Positions 13,218-21,976 of a stretch of DNA of 64,000 nucleotides are shown here, in pieces. The position numbers were made by a program, and so were the translations under genes. The DNA is from Rhodobacteraceae bacterium KLH11 (GTDB taxonomy: Bacteria; Pseudomonadota; Alphaproteobacteria; Rhodobacterales; Rhodobacteraceae), in the NCBI GenBank assembly GCA_000158135.1, contig DS999531.1, positions 2,336,051 to 2,400,050 of the forward strand, given 5' to 3'. The notes below the pieces were generated by a model. That model was not told where the DNA came from. It ran no database searches and worked only from the letters and a program-made list of their open reading frames with translations. Positions within the stretch are counted from its first letter, which is position 1. Each line of letters begins with the position of its first letter.

Positions 13218-15194
13218 TTGCTGGATTTCACTGTCACGAATGCGGAGTGGGTCGCCCATGACGTGCTAGCAGAGATATTCACGCCGCCGCCGCCCGTCGA
13301 TTATTTGAAGTGGGCCGAAGACAACATCGTTTTCTCAAAGCGGGAAAGTGAGTTTGACGGCCCCTATAACCGGGCGCGTTTCCGGTACTTTGACGTAATT
13401 CTTATCGCGCTTTCGTCGGACGATCCTTGCCGGATCGTCACCTTGTCCAAGTCCGCGCAGTTGGGCGGCACGGTGCTGGCAAACATCTTTACCGGTGGGT
13501 CTTTGGAAATGGACCCCGGTGATTTTCTGTATGTCCACCCGACCGATGATAACGCCCGGCGCTGGTCGAAGATGAAACTATCACCGATGCTGAAAGGCAC
13601 CACGGCGCTTCGCAAAATCTTTCCGATGAAGGCCCGCGACGGTCAAGACTCAGTTTACTACAAAGAGCGCCGCGACGGGCGCGGTGCCATCTTGATCTCG
13701 GGTGCAAACTCACCCGCTGCGCTTAGTCAGGTTTCGATGAGCCGTCAGGTTCAGGATGACCTTGCCAAGTGGGATATGAACAGCGCGGGCGACCCTGAAA
13801 ATCAGGCGGACAGCCGCAGTCAGGGCCGCGAGTTCGCGAAAATATTCAAGATTTCGACGCCCATGGTTGTGCCAGGGTGCCGGATCACAAAGAACTATGA
13901 GGATGGCAGTCAGGAACAACCTTACGTGCCGTGCCCGCATTGCGGGTTCATGCAGGTTCTTGAGTGGGAAAACATGCTGCAGTCTCTGGATGAAGAGCAT
14001 CCAGAGCGTGCGCATTTTACCTGTCAGGGGCCTGACTGCGGGTGTGCGATTGAAGATCATCACCGCGCTGAAATGATTCCGCACACGGAATGGCGCGCTG
14101 CCAATCCCAAGGCAAAACGGTACCACCGATCTTTCTATCTGTGGTCGGCATATTCGCCGCTGCAATCGTTTGAGCGTATCGCCCGGTCGTGGCTGGCTGC
14201 GAAGGGCGATCCACCGAAAGAGCAGACGTTCTGGAACGATGTTGTTGGGCGGGCTTATCGAGTTCTTGGTGAAGCACCGCCATGGGAAGAACTGCGCGAC
14301 CGGGCCAGCGAGTCCGACTATTCGCGCGGATACATCCCGACTGGGTTTCCATTGTTGACGTGTGGTGTTGACTGTCAGGGCGACCGTGTTGAATGGCAAA
14401 TTGTGGCGTGGGGGCCGAACAAGCGCCGTGCCATAGTGGAATATGGTGTCTTTGACGGTCATATCTCGGAAGAGAAATGCCAGTCACGCCTCAACGATTT
14501 GCTGAAACAGGGCTTTCGCAATTCGTATGGCCGAAAGGTTCTGATTGACCTGCTGGCTATCGACGGAAACGCATACACCGAAGATGTTTGGGACTGGGCG
14601 AGAAAGCACGTTTCCAGCTGCGTTATCATGGTGCGTGGGGTTCATCCAGAAAGCGCGCCGTTGCTGGCGCGAGTCAAGAAAGAGCGCAACCGGCGCGGTA
14701 AGATCGTTCGATACTCGAAGCGGTTCTACAACTTCGCTGCCTCGGTTCTAAAGATGGGTCTCTATCGGAACCTGAAAAAAGATGATCCTCAAGAGCGCGG
14801 GTTCGTTGCGTTACCGAAGGGTCTGGAAGACGAATTTTATCGGCAGTTGACCGCTGAGACGCGTAAGGCCGAGAAAACTAAGAAAACAGGCTTCACGCGA
14901 TATCTGTGGGTAAAAGACCCGAACCAAGCGAACGAAGGTCTGGACACGCATCTGCAGGCCGAGGCCGCGTTCATCAGGTTGGCGGGATCGCAACGCGAAC
15001 TCACAGACGCGGAATGGGACCGGTTGTTCGCTGAGCGTGAGTGCCCGCCAGAAGAGGCGCAGGGCGATTTCGAGGACCTGTTGATGGCTACGCAACCATC
15101 GTCTGAGCCAACAAATAGCGCAGGCGATCGCGGCGCGACTTCGGGTGAGGATGCCAAGGCGCGTGCGCGCAGAAAATGGGGAAATAGAACGTAA
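13218..15194 (+). CDS. terminase large subunit (lambda GpA family)
   Basis: The 658-residue protein matches the GpA family in length and pattern. The N-terminal motor part has RIVTLSKSAQLGGTVLANIF (about residues 72-91, a deviant Walker A typical of GpA) and FLYVHPTDDNARRWSKMKL. The middle has a zinc-ribbon-like CPHCGFMQVLEWENM and CQGPDCGCAIED. The C-terminal nuclease part starts near GVDCQGDRVEWQIVAWG. It packages DNA into procapsids. The start is TTG 13218 with GGAGG 6 bases upstream. Confidence 0.9.
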   Translation: MLDFTVTNAEWVAHDVLAEIFTPPPPVDYLKWAEDNIVFSKRESEFDGPYNRARFRYFDVILIALSSDDPCRIVTLSKSAQLGGTVLANIFTGGSLEMDPGDFLYVHPTDDNARRWSKMKLSPMLKGTTALRKIFPMKARDGQDSVYYKERRDGRGAILISGANSPAALSQVSMSRQVQDDLAKWDMNSAGDPENQADSRSQGREFAKIFKISTPMVVPGCRITKNYEDGSQEQPYVPCPHCGFMQVLEWENMLQSLDEEHPERAHFTCQGPDCGCAIEDHHRAEMIPHTEWRAANPKAKRYHRSFYLWSAYSPLQSFERIARSWLAAKGDPPKEQTFWNDVVGRAYRVLGEAPPWEELRDRASESDYSRGYIPTGFPLLTCGVDCQGDRVEWQIVAWGPNKRRAIVEYGVFDGHISEEKCQSRLNDLLKQGFRNSYGRKVLIDLLAIDGNAYTEDVWDWARKHVSSCVIMVRGVHPESAPLLARVKKERNRRGKIVRYSKRFYNFAASVLKMGLYRNLKKDDPQERGFVALPKGLEDEFYRQLTAETRKAEKTKKTGFTRYLWVKDPNQANEGLDTHLQAEAAFIRLAGSQRELTDAEWDRLFAERECPPEEAQGDFEDLLMATQPSSEPTNSAGDRGATSGEDAKARARRKWGNRT

Positions 15195-16798
15195 TGACAT
15201 TTGGCTTGGTTCAGTCGGACGGTGTTACCCCATTGGTCGCCGCCAAATCAGCTGGGCGTCCTACAGCGCGGTATCTGCGAGACACCAACAGCGGTGTCAT
15301 CGCGTCCCGCGTTGCGCCGCTTACAAACCATCGCGACGATGTGCGCCGGTCATGGCAGCGCGCGGCTGGTTTGGCAATGGACATGATCCAGAATTCCGGT
15401 CGCCTCAAAGGGGCAACGGATCAGGTTCTGGCAGACACGGTAGGCGTCGGCCTAACCCTTGACCCTGACCCTGATCTTGAGGGACTGGGTTATGACGACA
15501 AGGAAAAGGCAGACTGGATACGGTTGGTCAAGAAACGGTGGCGCGCCTATTGGCATAACGCTCGTGAATGCGAGATGCGCGGTAAGCTGACCGGCCCCAA
15601 GATGGTCGATATCGGTCTGCGCTGGTACATCGCTTATGGCGAAGTCACAGGCTATTTTGATTACTTTGACCGGACCCAGCGACAGCGGTATGGAATCACC
15701 ACTGGAACGAAGCTGCGCCTCGTCCCACCGTCCCGCTTGGTTCAGGACACCAGCGAGGCCGAGGGCCTGTTCCAAGGCATCACGCATGATGACAATGGCA
15801 GGCCGAGCCAGTACCGGTTCCAAACGTCTAGCGGCGGATTTTCGGCGAAGCGCGATTATCCTGCCTTTGATGCGGATGGGCGTCCGGTCGTTATGCACAT
15901 CTTGGATGAAATGGACTCGGAAGATGTGCGCGGCATTTCGCTGCTGGCTCCGGCGTTTCGGAAGCATCTGCAGGCAGAAATGCTGGACGATGCAACACTA
16001 CAGATGGCTATCCTTCAGACTGTGTTTGCGATCACGCTGACCAGCGACGCACCCAGTCAGGATGCCTATGAGGCTCTGGAGGTTCTGCGGGACAGCGGTG
16101 GCAAAGAGGGTGTGGGTTACGGCGAAGAATATCTGGGCTATCTCGGGGCGCAGCTGGAACGCGCTGCCGAAGGCCGGATTTCAGTGGGTGCAGATCCGCA
16201 AGTGTCCCATCTGGGACCGGGCGAAAAACTGGGCATTGAAACGGCGAAGGTTCCCGGTCGGGATTTCCTGCCGTTTTCCAACAGCATGGCCCGCGACATG
16301 GCGCGCACGATTGGTGTCACCTATGGCGGCTTCACCTTGGATCATCGAGACGCCACCTATGCCAGCAACCGTATGGAGATGGCCAGCATCTGGCCTGTCG
16401 TCACCCGCCGTCGCGAACGCATCGCCGCTCCCATGTGCCAGATGCAGTATGAAAACTGGCTGGATGAAGAGATCGGCGAAGGACGCATACCCTTCAAAGG
16501 TGGATATCGCGCGTTCCGCGCCAATCGGGATCGGGTGAGTGCGGCCAACTGGCAGGGACCAGCAAAACCATCAGCTGATGACTTCAAGTCGGCTCGGGCG
16601 TCCACTGAGCGCCTGCGGAATGGCACAAGCTCGGTTGAAATCGAAACCGGCGAACTGGGCGTCGATCCAGACTCGCTTTTCGAGCAACGACAGCGAACGC
16701 ATCAGCGTTACGTAGATGCGGGAATGCAGTCGCCATACGCACCGAAAGGTGCGGTTGCGGGTATCAAAGACGACGGAACGGAGCCGACGAACAAATGA
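15194..16798 (+). CDS. portal protein (lambda gpB family)
   Basis: The 534-residue protein is a lambda-family portal: ARYLRDTNSGVIASRVAPLT near the N-terminus, SWQRAAGLAMDMIQNS, LRWYIAYGEVTGYFDY, and PGRDFLPFSNSMARDMARTI with GVTYGGFTLDHRDATYASNR toward the C-terminus. It forms the dodecameric ring through which DNA enters the head. Its start overlaps the last base of the terminase gene. Confidence 0.9.
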   Translation: MTFGLVQSDGVTPLVAAKSAGRPTARYLRDTNSGVIASRVAPLTNHRDDVRRSWQRAAGLAMDMIQNSGRLKGATDQVLADTVGVGLTLDPDPDLEGLGYDDKEKADWIRLVKKRWRAYWHNARECEMRGKLTGPKMVDIGLRWYIAYGEVTGYFDYFDRTQRQRYGITTGTKLRLVPPSRLVQDTSEAEGLFQGITHDDNGRPSQYRFQTSSGGFSAKRDYPAFDADGRPVVMHILDEMDSEDVRGISLLAPAFRKHLQAEMLDDATLQMAILQTVFAITLTSDAPSQDAYEALEVLRDSGGKEGVGYGEEYLGYLGAQLERAAEGRISVGADPQVSHLGPGEKLGIETAKVPGRDFLPFSNSMARDMARTIGVTYGGFTLDHRDATYASNRMEMASIWPVVTRRRERIAAPMCQMQYENWLDEEIGEGRIPFKGGYRAFRANRDRVSAANWQGPAKPSADDFKSARASTERLRNGTSSVEIETGELGVDPDSLFEQRQRTHQRYVDAGMQSPYAPKGAVAGIKDDGTEPTNK

Positions 16799-17064
16799 GT
16801 GTCATGAAAATCGGCACCGAGACGGTCAACATGGACGACCCTTGCGCCATGGCAGTTGCGCTGAGGAAAGTCCGCATACGGTTGAGCGCGGGACAGCTTC
16901 GGGAAACGGTACGTATGGACGGTGAAGAGGTCGTGTTTCAGCGGGCCAAGTTGGATGATCTCAAATCACTGATCGCCGAGTATGATGGCGAGTGTCGCCG
17001 TGTCAACGGCGGCGCGACTGTCAAACGCACCCGTTACGCCAAACGCATCCGCTTCGACTGCTAA
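16795..17064 (+). CDS. head-tail joining protein gpW-like
   Basis: The 89-residue product resembles gpW-type connectors: AMAVALRKVRIRLSAGQLRE, ETVRMDGEEVVFQRAKLDDL and a final helix with LIAEYDGECRR. lambda gpW is about 68 residues and completes the head by stabilising packaged DNA. The start overlaps the portal stop by 4 bases. The basic C-terminal tail (KRTRYAKRIRFDC) is additional. Confidence 0.75.
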   Translation: MSVMKIGTETVNMDDPCAMAVALRKVRIRLSAGQLRETVRMDGEEVVFQRAKLDDLKSLIAEYDGECRRVNGGATVKRTRYAKRIRFDC

Positions 17065-17084
17065 CTCACACACAGGAGAAAGAT

Positions 17085-18113
17085 ATGACCATCTTGGTTG
17101 ATGGCGAACTCGTTTTGTACGGGTTCGTCGGCGATGATTTTTGGGATGAGGGTTTCACGGCCATGCAGGTCATAGATGCCCTTGCGATGCTTGGCAGGGA
17201 TGCTGACGTTACCGTCCGGATCAATTCGGGCGGTGGCTACACCGATGATGGTATCGCCATCTACAACGCGCTAACGGCGCATCGTGGCTCCGTTGACGTG
17301 ATTGTTGACGCCATCGCCGCATCGTCTGCGTCGATCATCGCCATGGCCGGTGACACCATCACCATGCGGTCGGGTGCCCTGATGATGATTCACGATCCCG
17401 CGCGCTTCACTTGGGGCGATGCCGGGGATCATGAGAAATCCACCGAACAGCTGAACAAGCTGGCCGATCTGATGGCGGATATTTACGCCGAACAGACCGG
17501 CGAAGATGCTGCCGACATCCGTAAAGAGATGAAGGACGAACTCTGGTTGACGGGCAAAGAGGCGGTCGCCCGCAACTTCGCCACGGCGACAGAAGAGGGC
17601 AAGGCAAAAGATGTCGCCGCGTTTGACTATCGCGTCTATGCCAGCGCCCCCAAGAAACTTGTGACCAAAGCAAAGAAGGAAAAGTGGTCCTTCGAAGCAG
17701 TGGCGCGTTCAGCGGCGTCCGCCGCGCAAACCGAGGACCATGAACAGGAGACTCCACCCATGGCACCAAAAACCACATTGGCGGACGACAAGCCCGTCGA
17801 TACCACCGCTGCTGACGTGAAGGCCCGGATCAAGGCCATCACCGAGGATGATGCGGCCACCGGGCATGAGGCGCTGGCGAAGTATTTCGCCTTCGACACC
17901 GACATGCCTGCAGATGAGGCCATTTTCGCGCTCAAAGTAGCGGCAGGCGACAAGCCGCAGGCGAACGCCGACGACGATGTTGACCCGGCTCAATACGAGG
18001 CCAGCCGCACCGCCGCGCGCGATCTTGCCCAGCCTGCGCCCGCCGCCAAGCCGAAAGCCGTCGCAACGATCAACACTGCCGATATCTACGCGCGTCGCAA
18101 GAAGGGAGCATAA
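17085..18113 (+). CDS. ClpP-type prohead protease with C-terminal scaffold region
   Basis: The start is ATG 17085 behind CAGGAGAA. The first about 190 residues form a ClpP/S14-like protease: VTVRINSGGGYTDDGIAIYN, the serine region AIAASSASIIAMAGD (about residues 83-97) and the histidine region MMIHDPARFTWGD. The last 120 residues are acidic, helical and Ala-rich, like a scaffold. In lambda the corresponding gene C contains the scaffold Nu3 in the same frame. The protein is expected to mature the prohead. Confidence 0.85.
   Translation: MTILVDGELVLYGFVGDDFWDEGFTAMQVIDALAMLGRDADVTVRINSGGGYTDDGIAIYNALTAHRGSVDVIVDAIAASSASIIAMAGDTITMRSGALMMIHDPARFTWGDAGDHEKSTEQLNKLADLMADIYAEQTGEDAADIRKEMKDELWLTGKEAVARNFATATEEGKAKDVAAFDYRVYASAPKKLVTKAKKEKWSFEAVARSAASAAQTEDHEQETPPMAPKTTLADDKPVDTTAADVKARIKAITEDDAATGHEALAKYFAFDTDMPADEAIFALKVAAGDKPQANADDDVDPAQYEASRTAARDLAQPAPAAKPKAVATINTADIYARRKKGA
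17760..18113 (+). CDS. nested in-frame scaffold (Nu3-like) product
   Basis: Inside the protease gene an ATG at 17760 is in frame and has AGGAG at 17746-17750, 9 bases upstream. It would give a 117-residue protein, MAPKTTLADDKPVDTTAADV and onward, matching the scaffold-like C-terminal part of the full protein. The arrangement copies lambda C/Nu3. Internal initiation is inferred from the ribosome binding site and position. Confidence 0.6.
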   Translation: MAPKTTLADDKPVDTTAADVKARIKAITEDDAATGHEALAKYFAFDTDMPADEAIFALKVAAGDKPQANADDDVDPAQYEASRTAARDLAQPAPAAKPKAVATINTADIYARRKKGA

Positions 18114-18116
18114 TCT

Positions 18117-18500
18117 ATGGAAACTGTAACCATGCAAACCCGCGCCCTGTCGTTCCTATTGTCCGAAGCTGCGGGGCGTCGGTCACGTTCCAAGGCGACT
18201 ATCCCGTCTGGCACCGGCAAGGTCGAGGCGAGCACCGTCCTGGGCGAACTGGATGCGAATGAAGGTCACTTTATTCCGTCGCCTGCAGATACAGTTGTTG
18301 GCAGTGAAGGTGCCGAAACGGCGAAAGCCATTCTGGCCTACGGTGTCGATGCCACCAACAACGACGTGGAAGTCACCATCATCGACCGGGACGCCGAGGC
18401 GAAGTTCCCGATGCTGACTTTCGACGCCTCGGTCGATGATCAACCGAAAAAAGATGCCAAGATTGCGCAGCTTTCCGCTGCTGGCATCCGCGTGCGCTAA
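18117..18500 (+). CDS. head decoration protein D-like
   Basis: The 127-residue protein matches the lambda gpD family: SKATIPSGTGKVEASTVLGE near the N-terminus, a conserved AKAILAYGVDATNNDVEVTI, and a C-terminal AKIAQLSAAGIRVR. Trimers of gpD stabilise the expanded capsid. The start has GGGAG about 9 bases upstream; a second in-frame ATG lies at 18132. Confidence 0.85.
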   Translation: METVTMQTRALSFLLSEAAGRRSRSKATIPSGTGKVEASTVLGELDANEGHFIPSPADTVVGSEGAETAKAILAYGVDATNNDVEVTIIDRDAEAKFPMLTFDASVDDQPKKDAKIAQLSAAGIRVR

Positions 18501-18511
18501 GGAGTCGCTTT

Positions 18512-19521
18512 ATGGAACAATTCAATGATCCACATTTCAGCGTCATTGCCCTCACGGCTGCGCTAAACGATCAGCCCTTCGTGCCCGGTCAGCTGGGTGA
18601 TCTGGATATCTTCGAAGAAGAGGGCGTCAGCACGACCACGGTCAAGATTGACGAAAACGAAGGCAATCTTGACCTGATCGAACCGACCACACGCGGCGGG
18701 CCGGGCCAGACGGTCGGCGATGATGATCGCCGGGGCATCCCGTTTGAGATCGACCACTATGAAATCAACGACGCGGTGTATGCCGACGAGGTTCAGGGTG
18801 TTCGTCAACTTGGCAGCGATGACCAACTTGAAACAATTCAGAGCCGGGTTGACACCAAACTTGCGCGCCACGCCCGCTCTTTTGATGCGACGCTGGAACA
18901 CCAGCGCATCGGTGCGATCAAAGGTGTGATTGTCGCAGTAAGTCGGGAAAGGTTTTACACAACCTTTATACGCGCTTCGAACTGGCTGCGCCCGCGCCTC
19001 TTGCATTGGGGCTCAATAGTCAGGTCCCGGGCATCGCTCAGAAAATCAAAGGTGATGTTGTCTACGCGGTAGAAGACGATCTGGACATGGCCTATGGCCA
19101 TATCCACTCGATGTGCGGTCGCGACTTCCATGATGCGCTCTGGGACCAGAAAGAGGTTCGCGAGACATTCCTGGCCGATAACGAGGGATATCGTCTGCGC
19201 GACGGCGCGCCTGATGTCTTCACCATTGGTAAGGTTACATTTGAGCGTTACCGCACCGGAAAAAAGGCAACCGCTGCAAACAATGGTGCGGGTTTCATAG
19301 CCGCCAATGAGGCTCGGTGTTTCCCGGTTGGTGTGGCTGGTCTGTTTATCACCCGATTCGCGCCAGCGGATTTGGAAGAGACGGTCAACACGATTGGTTT
19401 GCCGCGCTACGCGCATCAATACGCAATGGCGAACGGCAAGGGTCGGCATCTGGATGCGCAGATGAACGCGATTTCGCTGTGCACCAAGCCGGGCGTTCTA
19501 CGGACCCTGACCATCAACTAA
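18512..19521 (+). pseudogene. major capsid protein E, interrupted by a frameshift
   Basis: Two consecutive frames together give one capsid protein of the lambda gpE family. The first (from ATG 18512) reads FSVIALTAALNDQPFVPGQL and reaches LEHQRIGAIKGVIVA. The second, in the -1 frame, reads SGKVLHNLYTRFELAAPAPL and continues to GVLRTLTIN at 19521. The join lies at about 18935-18950 and the total of 1010 bases is one short of 337 codons, so a one-base deletion is the simplest explanation. The GGGAAAG nearby is not phased as a slippery site for the incoming frame. Either the capsid gene is dead or the base is a sequencing error. Confidence 0.8.
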
Positions 19522-19548
19522 CAGCGCGATCAGTGCGAATAAAAGTAA

Positions 19549-19578
19549 GCCCGGCAGCATCGTTCTGCCGGGCCTTTT
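19549..19578 (+). terminator. intrinsic terminator after the capsid gene
   Basis: GCCCGGCAG (19549-19557) pairs perfectly with CTGCCGGGC (19565-19573), followed by C and four T residues. It separates the head module from the connector genes and would limit downstream expression unless bypassed. Confidence 0.8.
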
Positions 19579-19634
19579 GTTGCATCCCAGAGCTCCATCG
19601 GTGTTCTGGCATGTTGCGAAACTAGGAGAGAAAC

Positions 19635-20057
19635 ATGGCGCAGAAGAAAAAGAAGTGGGTGCTGTTCAAAAGCACAACGACGATCCCTGCCAATATCGCT
19701 GGGACCAAAGAGGATAAACGGCTTCCCAAAGGTGAATGTGAGAACCTTCCCGAAGGTTATGCCAATTTCCTGATCACCAGTGGCCTTGCTGAAATATGCG
19801 ATGAGCCGAAGAAAACCACCAAGAAAACGACACCTGTGAAAACGACCAAGAAAACGACCAAGAAAACGACACCTGTGAAAACGACCCAAAAGGCTGATGC
19901 CGATGCGGCGAAAAAGCTGGAAGAGGCGCAAGGTGTTGTTGACGGCATCGCCGCCAAGATGGAGGAGATGAGCGAAGGCGACGACGGCTGGGCCGAACTG
20001 ACCGCCCAGCTGAATGACGCCCGCACCGCCTTGGCGGAACTGCAGACGTCCGCTTGA
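19635..20057 (+). CDS. Lys/Thr-repeat protein in lambda FI position
   Basis: The 140-residue protein has a folded N-terminus (WVLFKSTTTIPANIAGTKED), a central low-complexity part built of KTT and KKTTPVK units (about residues 58-84), and a C-terminal coiled coil (AKKLEEAQGVVDGIAAKMEE). The DNA of the repeats is also repeated. It sits where lambda has the packaging accessory gene FI. That role is inferred from position and the basic/acidic layout, not homology. Confidence 0.55.
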   Translation: MAQKKKKWVLFKSTTTIPANIAGTKEDKRLPKGECENLPEGYANFLITSGLAEICDEPKKTTKKTTPVKTTKKTTKKTTPVKTTQKADADAAKKLEEAQGVVDGIAAKMEEMSEGDDGWAELTAQLNDARTALAELQTSA

Positions 20058-20431
20058 TGGATCGGGGCGCTTTGCGGGATGAGTTAAAGGCAGAGGTTGA
20101 CGACGTTATGGCTGAAACCATTCGTCATCTGCCTTTGTTTCGCGGCCAGCAGGATACAGATCGTGATCCCGTTGAATTTTTCGCGCCACTTCGAACAGGT
20201 GATCGCGAAGGTCAGTATCCGAGTTTCGGACGCGGAAACACGTCACGCAGTGGTGTCGCCGCAGACGGTGGTTATCTCAGGATCGACCGCACGACATTTC
20301 CCGACCTCGTCATCCGGCAGGGTGACAAGATCGTTGCACTGGATCGTCTTAGCGAACCAGTTTTTGAAATTTTGCACGTCGATGATCGCTCGCACCTCCG
20401 ACTGATCTGCGAGCTAGGGGATTCCAACTAA
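20057..20431 (+). CDS. head-tail connector, lambda FII-like
   Basis: The start ATG 20057 overlaps the previous stop. The C-terminal half (FPDLVIRQGDKIVALDRLSE followed by PVFEILHVDDRSHLRLICEL) is the barrel-like pattern of lambda FII-type head-tail attachment proteins. The N-terminal helix is ALRDELKAEVDDVMAETIRH. It is expected to form the interface that receives the tail. Confidence 0.65.
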   Translation: MDRGALRDELKAEVDDVMAETIRHLPLFRGQQDTDRDPVEFFAPLRTGDREGQYPSFGRGNTSRSGVAADGGYLRIDRTTFPDLVIRQGDKIVALDRLSEPVFEILHVDDRSHLRLICELGDSN

Positions 20432-21207
20432 TGTCTTTGACGATGATGGCGCTGCGTATCTCGGCCATACAGGCTTTGAAAGCGGGAAAAACGCTGGTGG
20501 GTGATAGCGTTCTGGATAGCCAGATTTCGGTGTTCGACCAGACCGCCGACGGCTCTTTGAGTACCAAGGTGGAGCGGCCATTCATTGCCGTTTACACTGA
20601 CTCGGCCAAGTCGGAGGATTTGGAGCATTCCGGGCTGCGGGCTAACGGGATGGTGGAGATGCTGTTCAATTGCGGTGTGTCGATGACAATGGCGCAAACA
20701 AACAAAGAAACCGGCGAAACCTACATCCTGCAGGAACTTCCGGCCACAGACGCCAACTTCGAGGCGGTGCTGGACGTGTTGGGAGTCCAGATCGGCAGGG
20801 CACTGAGCAATCCTGACAACGAATGGGCGCAGGTTTTTGGCAACTTCGTAAAGTCCTATGGGGCAAAGGAGTGCGTTCGGTCCAGCAGTACCGCTGACAA
20901 TGTGCGCCTTGCGGCGGCTCAGATCAAACTGACTGTGGAAGTGTTCGCCGATCCCATCCATGGACAGGAGTTGTCAGATCAAAGTCCATGGCGACGCTTT
21001 TTGAGTTTGATGGAGCGAGACGCGATTCGCCAGCTGACATTGTTTCAAGACCTGCTGGGTGTTGCTGATCCTGCGACCGTATTTGATTATGAACGCCTGA
21101 CAGGCATGACGGTTCAGACCGTTGAGGATTTGAGGCTGGGTGGATTTGAGGGCGTCGCGCGCACCGGCGAACTGACCGAGGTTGAAGATTCGGAGGATCG
21201 TGCGTGA
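20431..21207 (+). CDS. putative tail completion/terminator protein
   Basis: I do not recognise the 258-residue family with certainty. The first 180 residues have mixed alpha/beta character (LRISAIQALKAGKTLVGDSV, RPFIAVYTDSAKSEDL) with FQDLLGVADPATVFDYERLT later and an acidic end. It lies between the head-tail connector and baseplate gene V, the place of tail terminator genes in similar phages. Its start overlaps the connector stop by one base. Confidence 0.5.
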   Translation: MSLTMMALRISAIQALKAGKTLVGDSVLDSQISVFDQTADGSLSTKVERPFIAVYTDSAKSEDLEHSGLRANGMVEMLFNCGVSMTMAQTNKETGETYILQELPATDANFEAVLDVLGVQIGRALSNPDNEWAQVFGNFVKSYGAKECVRSSSTADNVRLAAAQIKLTVEVFADPIHGQELSDQSPWRRFLSLMERDAIRQLTLFQDLLGVADPATVFDYERLTGMTVQTVEDLRLGGFEGVARTGELTEVEDSEDRA

Positions 21208-21752
21208 TGTCTGGGCTTTCTGTTCAATTGGAGGCATTGGCGCGACGTGTCGCGGACCTTGAGCGGCGTTTGCGATCTCAGACACGCGTCGGCAAAGTGG
21301 TGGAGGTAGATGCGGCTGAGGGAGTGGCGCGGGTCCAAATCAATGACGCGGATCAGCCATTTGTGACGGGCTGGATACCTTGGGAAGAGCCTGCAGCTGG
21401 CGCAAACAAAACGCACAACCCGCCGTCGGAGGGGCAGCAAGTACGTATATTTTCCGAGACCGGCGACCTCGCAGACGCCAGTATTCAGGGCAGCCTCAAT
21501 TCGACAGCTAATGGCCGACCGTCTGGGGCTGGTGACGAATACATACTGCTTTCGGTCGGACCCGCGTCGATACGGGCAATCGGAGGCGGTTCTGCGATTG
21601 TCTTCACAGTTGGCGGTTATTCGTTGACCCTTTCGGCATCTGGCGCGGTCAATACTGGCGGCGCGCTGTCGCACGATGGCAAGGACATCGGGAAGACGCA
21701 TACACATGGCGGGGTTTCACCCGGCAGTGCAAGCACCAGTGTACCAAACTAA
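21207..21752 (+). CDS. V: baseplate spike protein gpV
   Basis: The protein has an N-terminal coiled coil (EALARRVADLERRLRSQTRV), an OB-fold-like part (GWIPWEEPAAGANKTHNPPS, EGQQVRIFSETGDL) and a beta-helical tip ending THTHGGVSPGSASTSVPN. The HTH near the end matches the iron-binding HxH apex of P2 gpV. It forms the membrane-piercing spike of the contractile tail. The start is ATG 21207 (GTG 21204 is also possible), with GGAGG upstream. Confidence 0.9.
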   Translation: MSGLSVQLEALARRVADLERRLRSQTRVGKVVEVDAAEGVARVQINDADQPFVTGWIPWEEPAAGANKTHNPPSEGQQVRIFSETGDLADASIQGSLNSTANGRPSGAGDEYILLSVGPASIRAIGGGSAIVFTVGGYSLTLSASGAVNTGGALSHDGKDIGKTHTHGGVSPGSASTSVPN

Positions 21753-21763
21753 TGGAGGGCGAT

Positions 21764-21973
21764 ATGCCAGAAAAAGAAATCACCACGGTGGATTATGATG
21801 TCATGGAAGCGCGCCCCATCAACGGGCAGTGGCGTGACGTTGGGGAGACGGTTTCGCTGACCGAGCGACAAGCCATGTACTTCCTGCCGCCATACGGACA
21901 GGGTCTGCGCGCCAAGGGTGAGGGCGGTTCGTCGGAAAAATCTGCGCGCAAATCCACAAAACCGCAGGGCTAA
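21764..21973 (+). CDS. small hypothetical tail-region protein, 69 aa
   Basis: ATG 21764 has GGAGGG 5 bases upstream and is preferred over ATG 21752. The protein starts MPEKEITTVDYDVMEARPIN, continues VSLTERQAMYFLPPYGQGLR and ends in a basic tail. Similar short proteins occur between baseplate genes V and W in other prophages. The function is unknown. Confidence 0.6.
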   Translation: MPEKEITTVDYDVMEARPINGQWRDVGETVSLTERQAMYFLPPYGQGLRAKGEGGSSEKSARKSTKPQG

Positions 21974-21976
21974 AGC

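Noticed and set aside
18944..18952. GGGAAAG in the capsid gene as a programmed -1 slip site
   Set aside because: The heptamer is not phased as X XXY YYZ for the incoming frame (codons there are CGG GAA AGG), so tandem slippage would give mismatches. A one-base deletion explains the data better.
19800..19895. KTT-coding DNA repeats read as a CRISPR or mobile element
   Set aside because: They are in frame inside a coding region and encode a low-complexity linker.
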